Source of the DNA: Pseudorhodoplanes sp.
Lineage (GTDB): Bacteria > Pseudomonadota > Alphaproteobacteria > Rhizobiales > Xanthobacteraceae
Assembly: GCA_032027085.1 (NCBI GenBank)
Contig: JAVSMS010000001.1
Span: forward strand, 4,875,730 to 4,939,729
Direction of reading: 5' to 3'
Length of the DNA stretch: 64,000 bases
Position numbers and translations under genes: made by a program. The notes beneath the pieces are model-generated. The model ran no database searches, was not told the origin of the DNA, and saw nothing but the letters and a program-made list of their open reading frames with translations. Each line of letters starts with the position of its first letter. Position 1 is the stretch's first letter. Of this stretch, positions 47,003 through 55,526 are shown in pieces.

Positions 47003-47979
47003 GACGGCAACGCGCTTTTCCGGTCGCGCATCAGGAGCGACGACAGCGACGCGATGCCCTTGGGCGCATAAATCAGCAGCAAGATCAGAACCGCACCATA
47101 GATCAGGTCCTGATAGTCCTTGAACTGCCGGAACATTTCCGGAAGCAGGCTGATCACGATGGCGCCGATCAGCGGCCCGACGATGGTCCCGATACCGCCG
47201 ACATAGAGCATGGTGAAGGCAAGCACGACCATGTGCATGCCGTAGACTTCCGGACTCACGAAACCGACGACATGCACGAAGAGCGAGCCGGCGAGCGCGG
47301 CATAGCCTGCCGAAATCAGGAATGACACGAGCTTGTAATGGGCGACGTCGATGCCGAGCGCGCGGGCGGCATCTTCGCTGCCGGCGACCGCGACAAAGGC
47401 TCGCCCGAGCCGCGAGTTGCGGATCCGCCATGCGATGAAAAGCATGATGCAGGCGACAATGACCAGCAGCAGCAGCTGACTCTTCTCGGAGGTCACTTCG
47501 TAGCGGCCAATGCCGAGCGGCGGGATGCCGGAAATGCCCATATAGCCCTGGGTCACTGACTGCCAATGCACCGCGACTTCATAGACAATGAGGCCGACCG
47601 CAAGCGTCGCCATCGCAAGGTAATGGCCCTTGAGGCGCAGGGTCGGGTAGCCGATGAGCAGAGCGAAGGCGAGCGCGCCGGAAATGCCGATCGCCATGCC
47701 GACAAGCGGCTCCATGCCATAGGTGGTCGTCAGCACAGCCGATGTGTAGCCGCTGATCGCGGCGAAAGCGTTCTGCCCGAACGAAACCTGCCCGGCGAAG
47801 CCCATAAACACATTCAAGCCGGCCACGAAGATCGCATAGATCAACGCAAAGGACATGACGGTGACGAGGTAGCCGCCGGAAAACCAGGCATAGGCGATCA
47901 ATGCCGCACCAAGCAGCCACGGCGCCAGCGCCGCGATGCGTGCCGGTTCAAGCGAAGTAATATTGCGCGAGGTCGTCAT
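46999..47979 (-). CDS. livM: Branched-chain-amino-acid-type ABC permease (LivM family)
   Basis: The 326-residue permease has about nine hydrophobic segments. LivM motifs are LNVFMGFAGQVSFGQNAFAA, GYPTLRLKGHYLAMATLAVG, RLGRAFVAVAGSEDAARALG and GGIGTIVGPLIGAIVISLLP. The ATG at 47979 (MTTSRNITSLEPARIA) is 31 nt inside the preceding ATPase gene. An upstream in-frame start at 48018 would add 13 residues and a larger overlap. It forms the channel with LivH. The substrate is uncertain, as for the whole unit. Confidence 0.93.
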   Translation of the reverse strand: MTTSRNITSLEPARIAALAPWLLGAALIAYAWFSGGYLVTVMSFALIYAIFVAGLNVFMGFAGQVSFGQNAFAAISGYTSAVLTTTYGMEPLVGMAIGISGALAFALLIGYPTLRLKGHYLAMATLAVGLIVYEVAVHWQSVTQGYMGISGIPPLGIGRYEVTSEKSQLLLLVIVACIMLFIAWRIRNSRLGRAFVAVAGSEDAARALGIDVAHYKLVSFLISAGYAALAGSLFVHVVGFVSPEVYGMHMVVLAFTMLYVGGIGTIVGPLIGAIVISLLPEMFRQFKDYQDLIYGAVLILLLIYAPKGIASLSSLLMRDRKSALPS

Positions 47980-48673
47980 GGGACTTGATCTGGCGTGGAT
48001 CGATTTCGGCAACGACACGGCCGACCGCGAACAGATAGGCGCGATGCGCGAGTTTGAGCGCGAGCGGCGCCTTCTGCTCGACCAGGATCACCGGCAGTCC
48101 CTGTCGATTGAGTTCGCCGAGCGTCTCGAGAATTTCCGACGTCACGCGGGGCGCGAGGCCGAGCGACGGCTCGTCGAGAAGCAGAATTTTCGGTTCGGCC
48201 ATGAGAGCACGGCCCACCGCAAGCATCTGCTGTTCGCCGCCTGACAAAGAGCCGGAAGTCTGCGACAGGCGCTCCTTCAGGCGAGGAAACAGACCGAGCA
48301 CCCGTTCCAGGCGGCGCTCGAATTCGGACTTGCTGTTGAGACGGTAGGCGCCGAGTTCAAGGTTTTCGCCAACGGTCATGGGACCGAAAATGCCGCGGCC
48401 TTCCGGAACGAGCACGACACCCCTGCCCGCCACGGCGACCGGGTCGCGGCGCGGCAATGCTTCGCCCTGGAAGCGCACGGCGCCGGAATTGTCGACCAAT
48501 CCCATGATCGCGCGCATCAGGGTTGATTTGCCGGCGCCGTTCGGCCCCAGCACGGCGACGAGTTCACCGGCGCCGACCTGGATATCCGTCCGGTGCAGAG
48601 CCTCGACGCGCCCGTAGCGCGCCGAGATCCCGTCCGTTTCCAGTATCCTGTCTCTCGCCGGCGACGCGGTCAC
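47948..48673 (-). CDS. livF: ABC transporter ATPase (LivF family)
   Basis: The 241-residue ATPase is the second motor of the importer. Walker A is [16 protein letters not shown], the signature LSGGEQQMLAVGRALMAEPK, and Walker B ILLLDEPSLGLAPRVTSEIL. The switch residue lies in VILVEQKAPLALKLAHRAYL. LivF proteins have a glutamine at the position corresponding to the switch histidine (VEQN/VEQK), as seen here. It overlaps the start of livM by 32 nt and the stop of the binding protein by four (ATGA). Confidence 0.95.
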   Translation of the reverse strand: MTASPARDRILETDGISARYGRVEALHRTDIQVGAGELVAVLGPNGAGKSTLMRAIMGLVDNSGAVRFQGEALPRRDPVAVAGRGVVLVPEGRGIFGPMTVGENLELGAYRLNSKSEFERRLERVLGLFPRLKERLSQTSGSLSGGEQQMLAVGRALMAEPKILLLDEPSLGLAPRVTSEILETLGELNRQGLPVILVEQKAPLALKLAHRAYLFAVGRVVAEIDPRQIKSHDDLAQYYFA

Positions 48674-49809
48674 TTGGCCAGCCTGACCTTGCCGTCGATG
48701 ATGGTGGCCAAGAGCAGCGGATTTTCCGTGATGCCCTGGTGATTGTCAGGCGCGAACTTGTAGAGGCCGGTCGTGCCCTGGAAGTTGCTCAATGTTTCAA
48801 TGGCGTCACGAACTTTCGGTCCGTCGAAGGATTTCGCCTTCTCGATCGCCGCCTTGGTGATCATGACGGCGTCCCAGCCGCGCCCGGCCCAGTTCGGATC
48901 GCGATCCTTGTGCTTGGCGCGCCAGGGCGTGAGGAACTTGCCAATCTCGGCTTTCAGCGGACCCTCCGGCAGCGCGTCATAGACCTGCGAGGGCGAGGCA
49001 ACAAAGAAGAACTTGTCTCCCAGCACCTCCGCCACCGGCCGGAACACTGCGATGTCCTCGAGACTGGTGAGCAGCAGCATGTCCAGACCAAGCTGCTTGA
49101 TGTTCTTCGCTGCGGTCAGCGTCGTGCCGCCGAGGCCGATCTTCAGGATGGCACGGGCGCCGGCCGCATGCATCTTGCTGATCTGCACGCTCAAATCGGC
49201 GTCGTCCTGCTTGTATTGCTCGATGCCGACAATCTCGAGGCCGTAACTTGCCGCGCTTTTTTCAGCCGCCTGCTTTTGCAGATTGGCATAAGGAGTCGGA
49301 TCGTGCAGCACGCCGATTTTCTTGATCTGCGTCTTGTCTTTCAGATAGGCAAGACGGGTCTCCACCTCGAAGCGGGGCGGCGGAATGGTGGTGAACGCCC
49401 ATTTCACATGATCGGGCTGCTGCGGCAGAATCGAGCAAAGCACCATCGGAATTTGCGCGCGCACGACGAGCCCGGCGGCCGCGAAATTGCCGGCCGAGAC
49501 GCAGCCGCTGGTGAACACCTCGGCCTTGTCGGAAATCATCTTCCGATAGACCGTCACGGCTTCCTGCGGCTCGGAGCGATTGTCCTCGGTGATGACCTGG
49601 ATTTTCCGGCCCATGATGCCGCCCTTGGCGTTGATCGCTTCGGCGGCGATTTCCACGCCATCGCGCCAGGCTCGGTCGACGGTCGCGGCATAGCCGGTGA
49701 GGCCGGCGGAAATTCCAATCTTGTAGACATCCTGGGCATTGGACGGCGTTGCGAGTGCGAGCAACGCGCATCCCACGCCCAATGCACTGAACAGCGTTTT
49801 TATTCTCAT
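48670..49809 (-). CDS. HAAT-type ABC substrate-binding protein (LivK family)
   Basis: The 379-residue periplasmic protein has a signal peptide (MRIKTLFSALGVGCALLALA, cut after SNA). It has two lobes: VYKIGISAGLTGYAATVDRA, AAEAINAKGGIMGRKIQVIT, then NFAAAGLVVRAQIPMVLCSI and WAGRGWDAVMITKAAIEKAK. It captures the solute for LivHMGF. Clustering with HyuAB rather than amino-acid genes suggests a non-amino-acid ligand. The distance of 24 nt from hyuB indicates co-transcription. Confidence 0.9.
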   Translation of the reverse strand: MRIKTLFSALGVGCALLALATPSNAQDVYKIGISAGLTGYAATVDRAWRDGVEIAAEAINAKGGIMGRKIQVITEDNRSEPQEAVTVYRKMISDKAEVFTSGCVSAGNFAAAGLVVRAQIPMVLCSILPQQPDHVKWAFTTIPPPRFEVETRLAYLKDKTQIKKIGVLHDPTPYANLQKQAAEKSAASYGLEIVGIEQYKQDDADLSVQISKMHAAGARAILKIGLGGTTLTAAKNIKQLGLDMLLLTSLEDIAVFRPVAEVLGDKFFFVASPSQVYDALPEGPLKAEIGKFLTPWRAKHKDRDPNWAGRGWDAVMITKAAIEKAKSFDGPKVRDAIETLSNFQGTTGLYKFAPDNHQGITENPLLLATIIDGKVRLAK

Positions 49810-49833
49810 GATCTTCCTCCCTTCATCGTCAAC

Positions 49834-51393
49834 TCAAGCCGGCGGGCCGTAGCCGCCGCCGCCCGGCGTTTCGAGCAACACCACATCTCCGGGTTCCATG
49901 GTGAGCTTGCGAGCCTCGCTCACGGATTTTCCGTTCACCAGAAATTTCCCGGCGTCGCCGGTGCCACCCCCGCCGATGCCATCAGGCCCCGCATCGAGCC
50001 TGCTCGGCACTGCATTCAGCAGCCATTGATCTCGGGTGCGCATGTGAAACTGGATCGATTGGCCGTCGCCACCGCGCATGCGGCCGGCGCCACCCGAGCC
50101 AATGCGCAATTCCTTGCGGTCGAACACGATGGGCATGGTGGCTTCAAGAATTTCGACCGGCACGGCGGCGACGCCGGTCGGATAGCAGGTGGCGCTCGGG
50201 CCGGGCTTGGTCGCCCGCGCACCCATGCCGCCCGAATAATTGAACATCGAGGATGTGAAGGGCTCGCCGTCCTCGCGGCGGCCCTGGATCTGGATGGTCC
50301 AGACCGCGCCCGAACCTTCGGCAAGAACCTTGTCCGGCATCACCTGATAGAGCGCCTTGAGGATCGGCATCGGCACATACATGCCGACCACATGGCGTGC
50401 ATTGACTGGTGCGGGGTATTTGCAATTGACGATCGAGCCTTCCGGGGCAACGACCTTGATCGGCGCAAGGCTGCCGGTGTTGTTCGGCAGATCGGGATTG
50501 AGACACGAGCGCACGGCGAAGGTGGAATAGGCGTGCGTGTAGTTGAGCACGACATTGATGCCGGTCGTGGTCTGCGGCGAAGATCCAGTGAAATCGACAG
50601 TGATCTCGGCCGCCTTGGCATCGACCGTGACGGCCGTCTTCAAAGTGATGATCTGGCCGCCGGGGACGTCAAACCTGCTTTCGCCGAGATAGGTTCCTGG
50701 CTTGAGCTTGCGGATTTCATTGCGCGTTGCTTCTTCCGAACGATTGATGACCTCGTCCGACAGCCCCTCAATATCCGGCAGATCGTGCCGGCGGCACATT
50801 GCGATCAGCCGCTCGCTCGCCGCCTGCCCGCTCGATACTTGCGCGGCAAGATCGCCGAACACGGCATCGGGTGTTCGCACATTGGCACGTATGATGGCGT
50901 GCAGAACCTCATTCGGAATGCCGCGCTCGTAAAGCTTGAGCGGCGGAATGTAGAGACCCTCCTCGTGCACGTCGCGCGCACCCGCGCCGATGCCGTAACC
51001 GCCGATATCGGTATGATGAATTGTCGAGCCGATATAGGCGAGCAGCTTGTCGCCGTCATAGATCGGCGTCAGCACGGTGATGTCGAAGAAATGGCCGGCG
51101 GAGAGCCAGGGATCGTTGGTGATCAGGACATCGCCCGGCTCGATTCGGTTGTTGAAGATGCGCGCAAGATGCGCGCCGGCAAAGGCGAGTGAATTGATGT
51201 GGCCGGGCGTTCCGGTATTGGCCTGCGCAACCATGCGGCCGCGGCGGTCGAACAATGCGCAGGCAAGATCTCCGGCTTCGCGCACGATCGGGCTGAACGC
51301 GATGCGCTGCAGAGCCTTGGCGCGCTCGGTTACAATCCCGATCAGATTGGACCAGAGAATTTCAAGCTCGACGCCGTCCATCGCGTTTCTCAC
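49834..51393 (-). CDS. hyuB: Hydantoinase B / oxoprolinase-family protein (HyuB)
   Basis: The 519-residue subunit is the B component of N-methylhydantoinase, acetone carboxylase and oxoprolinase-like ATP-dependent enzymes. Markers are ILWSNLIGIVTERAKALQRI, GDVLITNDPWLSAGHFFDIT, GHFFDITVLTPIYDGDKL and the C-terminal GDVVLLETPGGGGYGPPA. With HyuA it hydrolyses or carboxylates a cyclic amide-type substrate using ATP. A GTG at 51393 overlaps the hyuA stop (GTGA); an ATG four codons later (51381) is an alternative. The Liv-type transporter follows directly. Confidence 0.93.
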   Translation of the reverse strand: MRNAMDGVELEILWSNLIGIVTERAKALQRIAFSPIVREAGDLACALFDRRGRMVAQANTGTPGHINSLAFAGAHLARIFNNRIEPGDVLITNDPWLSAGHFFDITVLTPIYDGDKLLAYIGSTIHHTDIGGYGIGAGARDVHEEGLYIPPLKLYERGIPNEVLHAIIRANVRTPDAVFGDLAAQVSSGQAASERLIAMCRRHDLPDIEGLSDEVINRSEEATRNEIRKLKPGTYLGESRFDVPGGQIITLKTAVTVDAKAAEITVDFTGSSPQTTTGINVVLNYTHAYSTFAVRSCLNPDLPNNTGSLAPIKVVAPEGSIVNCKYPAPVNARHVVGMYVPMPILKALYQVMPDKVLAEGSGAVWTIQIQGRREDGEPFTSSMFNYSGGMGARATKPGPSATCYPTGVAAVPVEILEATMPIVFDRKELRIGSGGAGRMRGGDGQSIQFHMRTRDQWLLNAVPSRLDAGPDGIGGGGTGDAGKFLVNGKSVSEARKLTMEPGDVVLLETPGGGGYGPPA

Positions 51394-53462
51394 GACACCA
51401 CCTGCTTGCGCGCAACGATACAGCCGACGACGTCGATCTCCGCGACCCAGCCCGGAGGCAACGCGGTTGTGGTTTCGCGCTCTTCAATAATTGCAGGGCC
51501 CACGATCGACTGGCCCACGGCCAGGTCTTTTCGCGCAAAGACCGGCACATCGGCATTAAGGTCCCAGGCGTCAACGTGCCGCGTGCGGTTCGGCCGACCT
51601 GGCGTGGCCGGCAATCTCGCGGCGGCATGAAACGGCACCTTCGGGCCGCGCGCCGTCAGCCGCCAGGATACAAGTTCGATCGGAACATGCGAGGGGTTGA
51701 CGCCGTAGAGCTTGCGGTACTCGCTTTCAAACTCGGCCGAAATGTCCTGCGTCGAACGCTGCGACCGCGGATCGGCGGAGAATGTCACCGTCAGCTCGTT
51801 CTGCTGGCCGAAATAGCGGAGGTCCGCACCGAAAACCAGCGTGACATCTTCCGGCGCGCATCCGGCTTCGCGCAAAGCCGCCTTCGCCTCCGCGATCATC
51901 TGGTTCAGCGTTCTGCCCGCGCGCTCCCAGTCAAGGTCCATCAGCTTGACCAGATCGCTGTGCACCAGATCGAGCCGCACCGGCGTCACCAAAGTTCCGA
52001 AGGCCGACAGCACGCTTGATTGCGGCGGAATGATCACGGTGCTGCTCTGCAGGAGCGTGGCCACCCCGCAGGCATGGATTGGGCCGGCTCCGCCGAAGGC
52101 GAAAAGCGGAAGCCCGCGATAGTCGACGCCGCGATCGGTGGCATGCGTGCGCGCGGCGGAGGCCATGGCTTCTGTCACCACGCGAAAAATCCCGCGCGCC
52201 GTCTGCACCCCGGTCAGACCGAGTTCGCCCGCCAGGCGGCCCACCACGGCGCACGCCGCTGCCGCATCGAGCTTCATGTCGCCGCCAAGGAAATTGTCGG
52301 CATCGAGCAACCCGAGAACCAGATCGGCATCGGTGACTGTCGGATTTTGTCCGCCACGGCCATAGCAGGCCGGTCCTGGATCAGACCCTGCGCTTTCCGG
52401 GCCGACCTTCAGCAGGCCGAGAGAATCCACATGCGCAATGCTGCCGCCGCCGGCACCGATCTCGATCATGTCGATCGAGGGCACCGTCACCGGCAGGCCA
52501 CTGCCCTCCTTGAAGCGATAGCGGCGATCGACTTCGAACAGCCCGGTGACCAGAGGTTGCCGGTCCTCGATGAGACAGGCTTTGGCCGTCGTGCCGCCCA
52601 TGTCGAAGGACATCAGGCGGTCGATGCCGAGCACCTCGGCGTAATGGCACGCAGCCAGCGCACCGGCCGCCGGGCCGCTTTCGATCATGCGCACGGGATT
52701 GCGGCCCGCCGTGTCGGCGCCGACAATGCCGCCCGAACTCAGCATGATCAGCGGCGAATTGGCATAGCCGTCACTCTTCAGACGCTCGCACAGCCGGCGC
52801 AGATACGGCTGAGAAATCGGCATCGTATAAGCGTTGACGGTCGCGGTCGACGCGCGCGGGTATTCCCGGATCTGCGGTGCGACGTCGGACGATGTGCAGA
52901 TGAAGACGTCCGGCAGCAGCTTGCCGAGTTCGCGCGCCACGACCAGTTCGTTTTCGGGATTGGCGAAGCTGTTCAGGAAACAAATGGCGACGGCACGGGC
53001 GCCTTTGTCGGCGAGTTCTCTCGCCAGGGCCTTGATGTCGGCCATGTCCGGCTTGCACAGAATGGTGCCGTCCGACAGTGTCCGTTCCGCGACGCCGAAC
53101 GTCATGTCCCGCGGCACCAGCGGATCGGGAAATTCGATCTGCGGATCGTACATCTCGTAGCGGTGCTCGTTGCGGATGACGAGCACATCGCGGAATCCTT
53201 CGGTAACCACCAAGGCGGTCGGCAGGCCCTTGCGTTCAATCAGCGCGTTGGTGACGACCGTCGTGGCGTGCACGACCACGCCGTCGATCGATTGCGGCTT
53301 GGCGCGGGCTTTCGACAGCACCGACTCGACGCCGCGGAAAAACCCAACGAGCAGATCGTCATGCGTGGTCAGGGTCTTGTCGACGGTGAGAACGCCGTCA
53401 TCACCCCGCAGGACAATGTCCGTGAAGGTTCCGCCGATATCGACTGCAAGAGAAAAGGACAT
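51390..53462 (-). CDS. hyuA: Hydantoinase A / oxoprolinase-family protein (HyuA)
   Basis: The 690-residue A subunit belongs to the actin-like ATPase fold: LAVDIGGTFTDIVLRGDDGV at the N-terminus, then GVVVHATTVVTNALIERKGL, MSFDMGGTTAKACLIEDRQP and IEIGAGGGSIAHVDSLGLLK. Near the end IVGPAIIEERETTTALPPGW matches the family C-terminal domain. The ATG at 53462 (MSFSLAVDIGG) matches the usual start. It follows the IclR gene with almost no gap. It works with HyuB; which cyclic amide or keto-compound is the substrate cannot be decided from the sequence. Confidence 0.95.
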   Translation of the reverse strand: MSFSLAVDIGGTFTDIVLRGDDGVLTVDKTLTTHDDLLVGFFRGVESVLSKARAKPQSIDGVVVHATTVVTNALIERKGLPTALVVTEGFRDVLVIRNEHRYEMYDPQIEFPDPLVPRDMTFGVAERTLSDGTILCKPDMADIKALARELADKGARAVAICFLNSFANPENELVVARELGKLLPDVFICTSSDVAPQIREYPRASTATVNAYTMPISQPYLRRLCERLKSDGYANSPLIMLSSGGIVGADTAGRNPVRMIESGPAAGALAACHYAEVLGIDRLMSFDMGGTTAKACLIEDRQPLVTGLFEVDRRYRFKEGSGLPVTVPSIDMIEIGAGGGSIAHVDSLGLLKVGPESAGSDPGPACYGRGGQNPTVTDADLVLGLLDADNFLGGDMKLDAAAACAVVGRLAGELGLTGVQTARGIFRVVTEAMASAARTHATDRGVDYRGLPLFAFGGAGPIHACGVATLLQSSTVIIPPQSSVLSAFGTLVTPVRLDLVHSDLVKLMDLDWERAGRTLNQMIAEAKAALREAGCAPEDVTLVFGADLRYFGQQNELTVTFSADPRSQRSTQDISAEFESEYRKLYGVNPSHVPIELVSWRLTARGPKVPFHAAARLPATPGRPNRTRHVDAWDLNADVPVFARKDLAVGQSIVGPAIIEERETTTALPPGWVAEIDVVGCIVARKQVVS

Positions 53463-53464
53463 CT

Positions 53465-54307
53465 TCACGCCTTCCACCCGAGCGCACGCGAAATCCGCTG
53501 CGCTGCGGCCAAAACTTCATTGACCAGCGCGTCGCTCGGCCGGTCAGGAATGAACTGTGTCGATCCAACGATGGCGATCGATCCGACCAGACGGTTGGTG
53601 TGGTCGAAGACCGGCGCCGCGATCGTGTTCACGCCGGTCACCGTCTGATTGGGAGCCGTCGCCCAGCCGCGCTTCTTCACCGCACGGACTTCATTTTCCA
53701 GCGCCTTCGCATCGGTCAGCGTATGCGGCGTCCACGCCTTGCGTGGGCGGCCCAGCACCTGTTGCAACAGTTCCGACGGCCCAAATGCGAGCCAGGTCTT
53801 TCCATGCGCGCTAGCATGCAGGTCGAAGCGGGTACCGGGGCGCGTTGCGAATTCGACGATGGTGTGACCGTGCACCAGGTCAAGCACTACCAGCTCGCCA
53901 TCGATCAGCGCGCACAGCGAGATCGCCTGATGTGTCGTGTCGCGCAGGCGCATCAGCTCCTTGCGCGCCACGCCGGCAATCTCAAAATGACTGCGGGCGG
54001 ATTCACCGAGCACCATCAGCTTCACGCCGACAGCGTAACGTCCTGTCACCTCGTCGCGCCGCACGAAACCGTGCCGCGCAAGTCCCTGCAGGTGCCGATA
54101 CACCGTCGCCTTCGACGCCGAGAAAGTATTGGCAATCGTCGTCAGCGCAATCGGCTGACCCTGTCCGGCCAGGAATTCGAGGATGCGCAACGCAAGGTCA
54201 AGCGTGCCGGTCTCGCTCTTGACCGGTGTTGCCGCGCGCGCTCGTGGACGCCGCTCGAGACCGCCGGAGGCAGCAAGACCAAGGTTCGGTGCCGTAACTT
54301 GTTTCAT
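53465..54307 (-). CDS. IclR-family transcriptional regulator (hyu-liv operon)
   Basis: The 280-residue regulator has an N-terminal winged helix: LDLALRILEFLAGQGQPIAL, TTIANTFSASKATVYRHLQG. The IclR effector-binding domain follows, with DLVHGHTIVEFATRPGTRFD, SAHGKTWLAFGPSELLQQVL, KRGWATAPNQTVTGVNTIAA and VGSIAIVGSTQF. It is the first gene of the operon, two bases upstream of hyuA, so it is probably self-regulating. A perfect 9-bp inverted repeat (54310-54330) touches its start region, and a TTGACA on the minus strand (54361-54366) could be the -35 box. It would respond to the operon's substrate. Confidence 0.93.
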   Translation of the reverse strand: MKQVTAPNLGLAASGGLERRPRARAATPVKSETGTLDLALRILEFLAGQGQPIALTTIANTFSASKATVYRHLQGLARHGFVRRDEVTGRYAVGVKLMVLGESARSHFEIAGVARKELMRLRDTTHQAISLCALIDGELVVLDLVHGHTIVEFATRPGTRFDLHASAHGKTWLAFGPSELLQQVLGRPRKAWTPHTLTDAKALENEVRAVKKRGWATAPNQTVTGVNTIAAPVFDHTNRLVGSIAIVGSTQFIPDRPSDALVNEVLAAAQRISRALGWKA

Positions 54308-54309
54308 TA

Positions 54310-54330
54310 TTCAAAACTCTGTTTTGAATT
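54310..54330. promoter_or_regulatory. Probable IclR operator (hyu-liv operon)
   Basis: ATTCAAAAC-TCT-GTTTTGAAT is a perfect palindrome with 9-bp arms and a 3-nt centre. It sits 3 nt before the IclR start codon. At this place it could block transcription of IclR and the whole operon. Confidence 0.7.
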
Positions 54331-54509
54331 CTGGAACAACGATGACCACTGAAAATGAAATGTCAATTTGAGAATGTTGTGCGGCGCAAAACGGTCGACG
54401 CTGCGGCCGCCACGGAATGATTTCCGTCCAGAAGCTTTGCAGACTCGATGACAACAGGCGCGACGACTTTGTCGCCGCGCCCTGCTTCACTCAAACGAGC
54501 ATTCCTGCG

Positions 54510-55484
54510 TCAGAAAGAAATATTGGCGGCCTTGACGATCGGCGACCACTTCTCGATTTCGTCGGCGACAAATTTCTTCAAGTCGGCCGGCGTTCCGCCT
54601 GCGCTCTGCACTCCAAGCTTGCTGAACAGATCCTTCGCCTTGCTCGTCTTCAAAAAAGCGTTTGCCGCGGCATTGAGCTTTGCGACGACGTCAGGTGGTG
54701 TGCCTGCCGGCGCCAGCAGCGCGTACCAGACCGACGCTTCGAAACCCGGAAGACCGGACTCAGCAACAGTCGGCACATCGGGCAAACCAGGCCAGCGGCT
54801 GGTGCCGGCAATGGCCAGCGCGCGCAACTTTCCTTCCTTCACGTTGCTGACATAAGGCGCCATCGAATCCATCGCGACATCGATATGTCCGCCCAACAGA
54901 TCATTGATGATCGCGGCGCTACCGCGATACTGAATGCCGCCCATCTTCACCTGCGCGCGCTGCTGGAACAATTCGCCGGTGATATGGCCGAGCGTGCCAT
55001 TGCCGGGATAGCCCGCATTCAGCTTGCCGGGATTTGCCTTCAGATAATCGGTCAGCTCCTTCAGCGACTTCGCCGGCACACTCGGATTGGCTGCGATGAT
55101 GACCGGCGACTTGCCGATCAGCACGATCGGCTCGAAATCCTTCTGCGGGTCGAAAGTCAGGTTCTTGTACATCAGCTTGTTGGTCGCCGCAGGACCGGTG
55201 GTCGCGAACAGGATGGTGTGACCGTCTGGGTCTGCCTTCGCGACCGACCCGGCGCCGAGATTGCCGCCCGCCCCGCCCTGATTGTCGACAACGACAGGTT
55301 TGCCGATCGCGCCCGCGATATCCTCGGCGACCGCGCGCGCGAGAATGTCGGAGGTCGTGCCGCTGGTGAAGGGCACGACGAACTTCACCTCGCGCGCGGG
55401 CCAAGTCTGCGCATTAGCCTGCGGAGACGTGAATGCAACGGCGCCGGCGAATGCCAGCCAGACATATCTTAAAGCACCCATCAT
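54510..55484 (-). CDS. Tripartite tricarboxylate transporter substrate-binding protein (TctC/Bug)
   Basis: The 324-residue periplasmic protein has a signal peptide (MMGALRYVWLAFAGAVAFTS, cut near ANA). TctC motifs follow: WPAREVKFVVPFTSGTTSDI, VVVDNQGGAGGNLGAGSVAK, HTILFATTGPAATNKLMYKN and ELFQQRAQVKMGGIQYRGSA. It binds a carboxylate for a TctAB transporter, which is not encoded here; orphan Bug proteins of this kind are abundant in beta- and alphaproteobacteria. A GGGAGGAA ribosome site lies just before two successive ATG codons (55484 and 55481). It is the last gene of a minus-strand catabolic operon. Confidence 0.92.
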   Translation of the reverse strand: MMGALRYVWLAFAGAVAFTSPQANAQTWPAREVKFVVPFTSGTTSDILARAVAEDIAGAIGKPVVVDNQGGAGGNLGAGSVAKADPDGHTILFATTGPAATNKLMYKNLTFDPQKDFEPIVLIGKSPVIIAANPSVPAKSLKELTDYLKANPGKLNAGYPGNGTLGHITGELFQQRAQVKMGGIQYRGSAAIINDLLGGHIDVAMDSMAPYVSNVKEGKLRALAIAGTSRWPGLPDVPTVAESGLPGFEASVWYALLAPAGTPPDVVAKLNAAANAFLKTSKAKDLFSKLGVQSAGGTPADLKKFVADEIEKWSPIVKAANISF

Positions 55485-55526
55485 TTCCTCCCTGGTTGTT
55501 GCGCCCGATTCCGGGCGTCTCAACGG

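Noticed and set aside
48523-51192. 889-residue plus-strand open frame over livF, livK and hyuB
   Set aside because: It crosses three well-supported genes on the other strand and has His/Arg-rich, shadow-like composition.
52020-53648. 542-residue plus-strand open frame over hyuA
   Set aside because: It is antisense to a clear HyuA gene and shows no domain.
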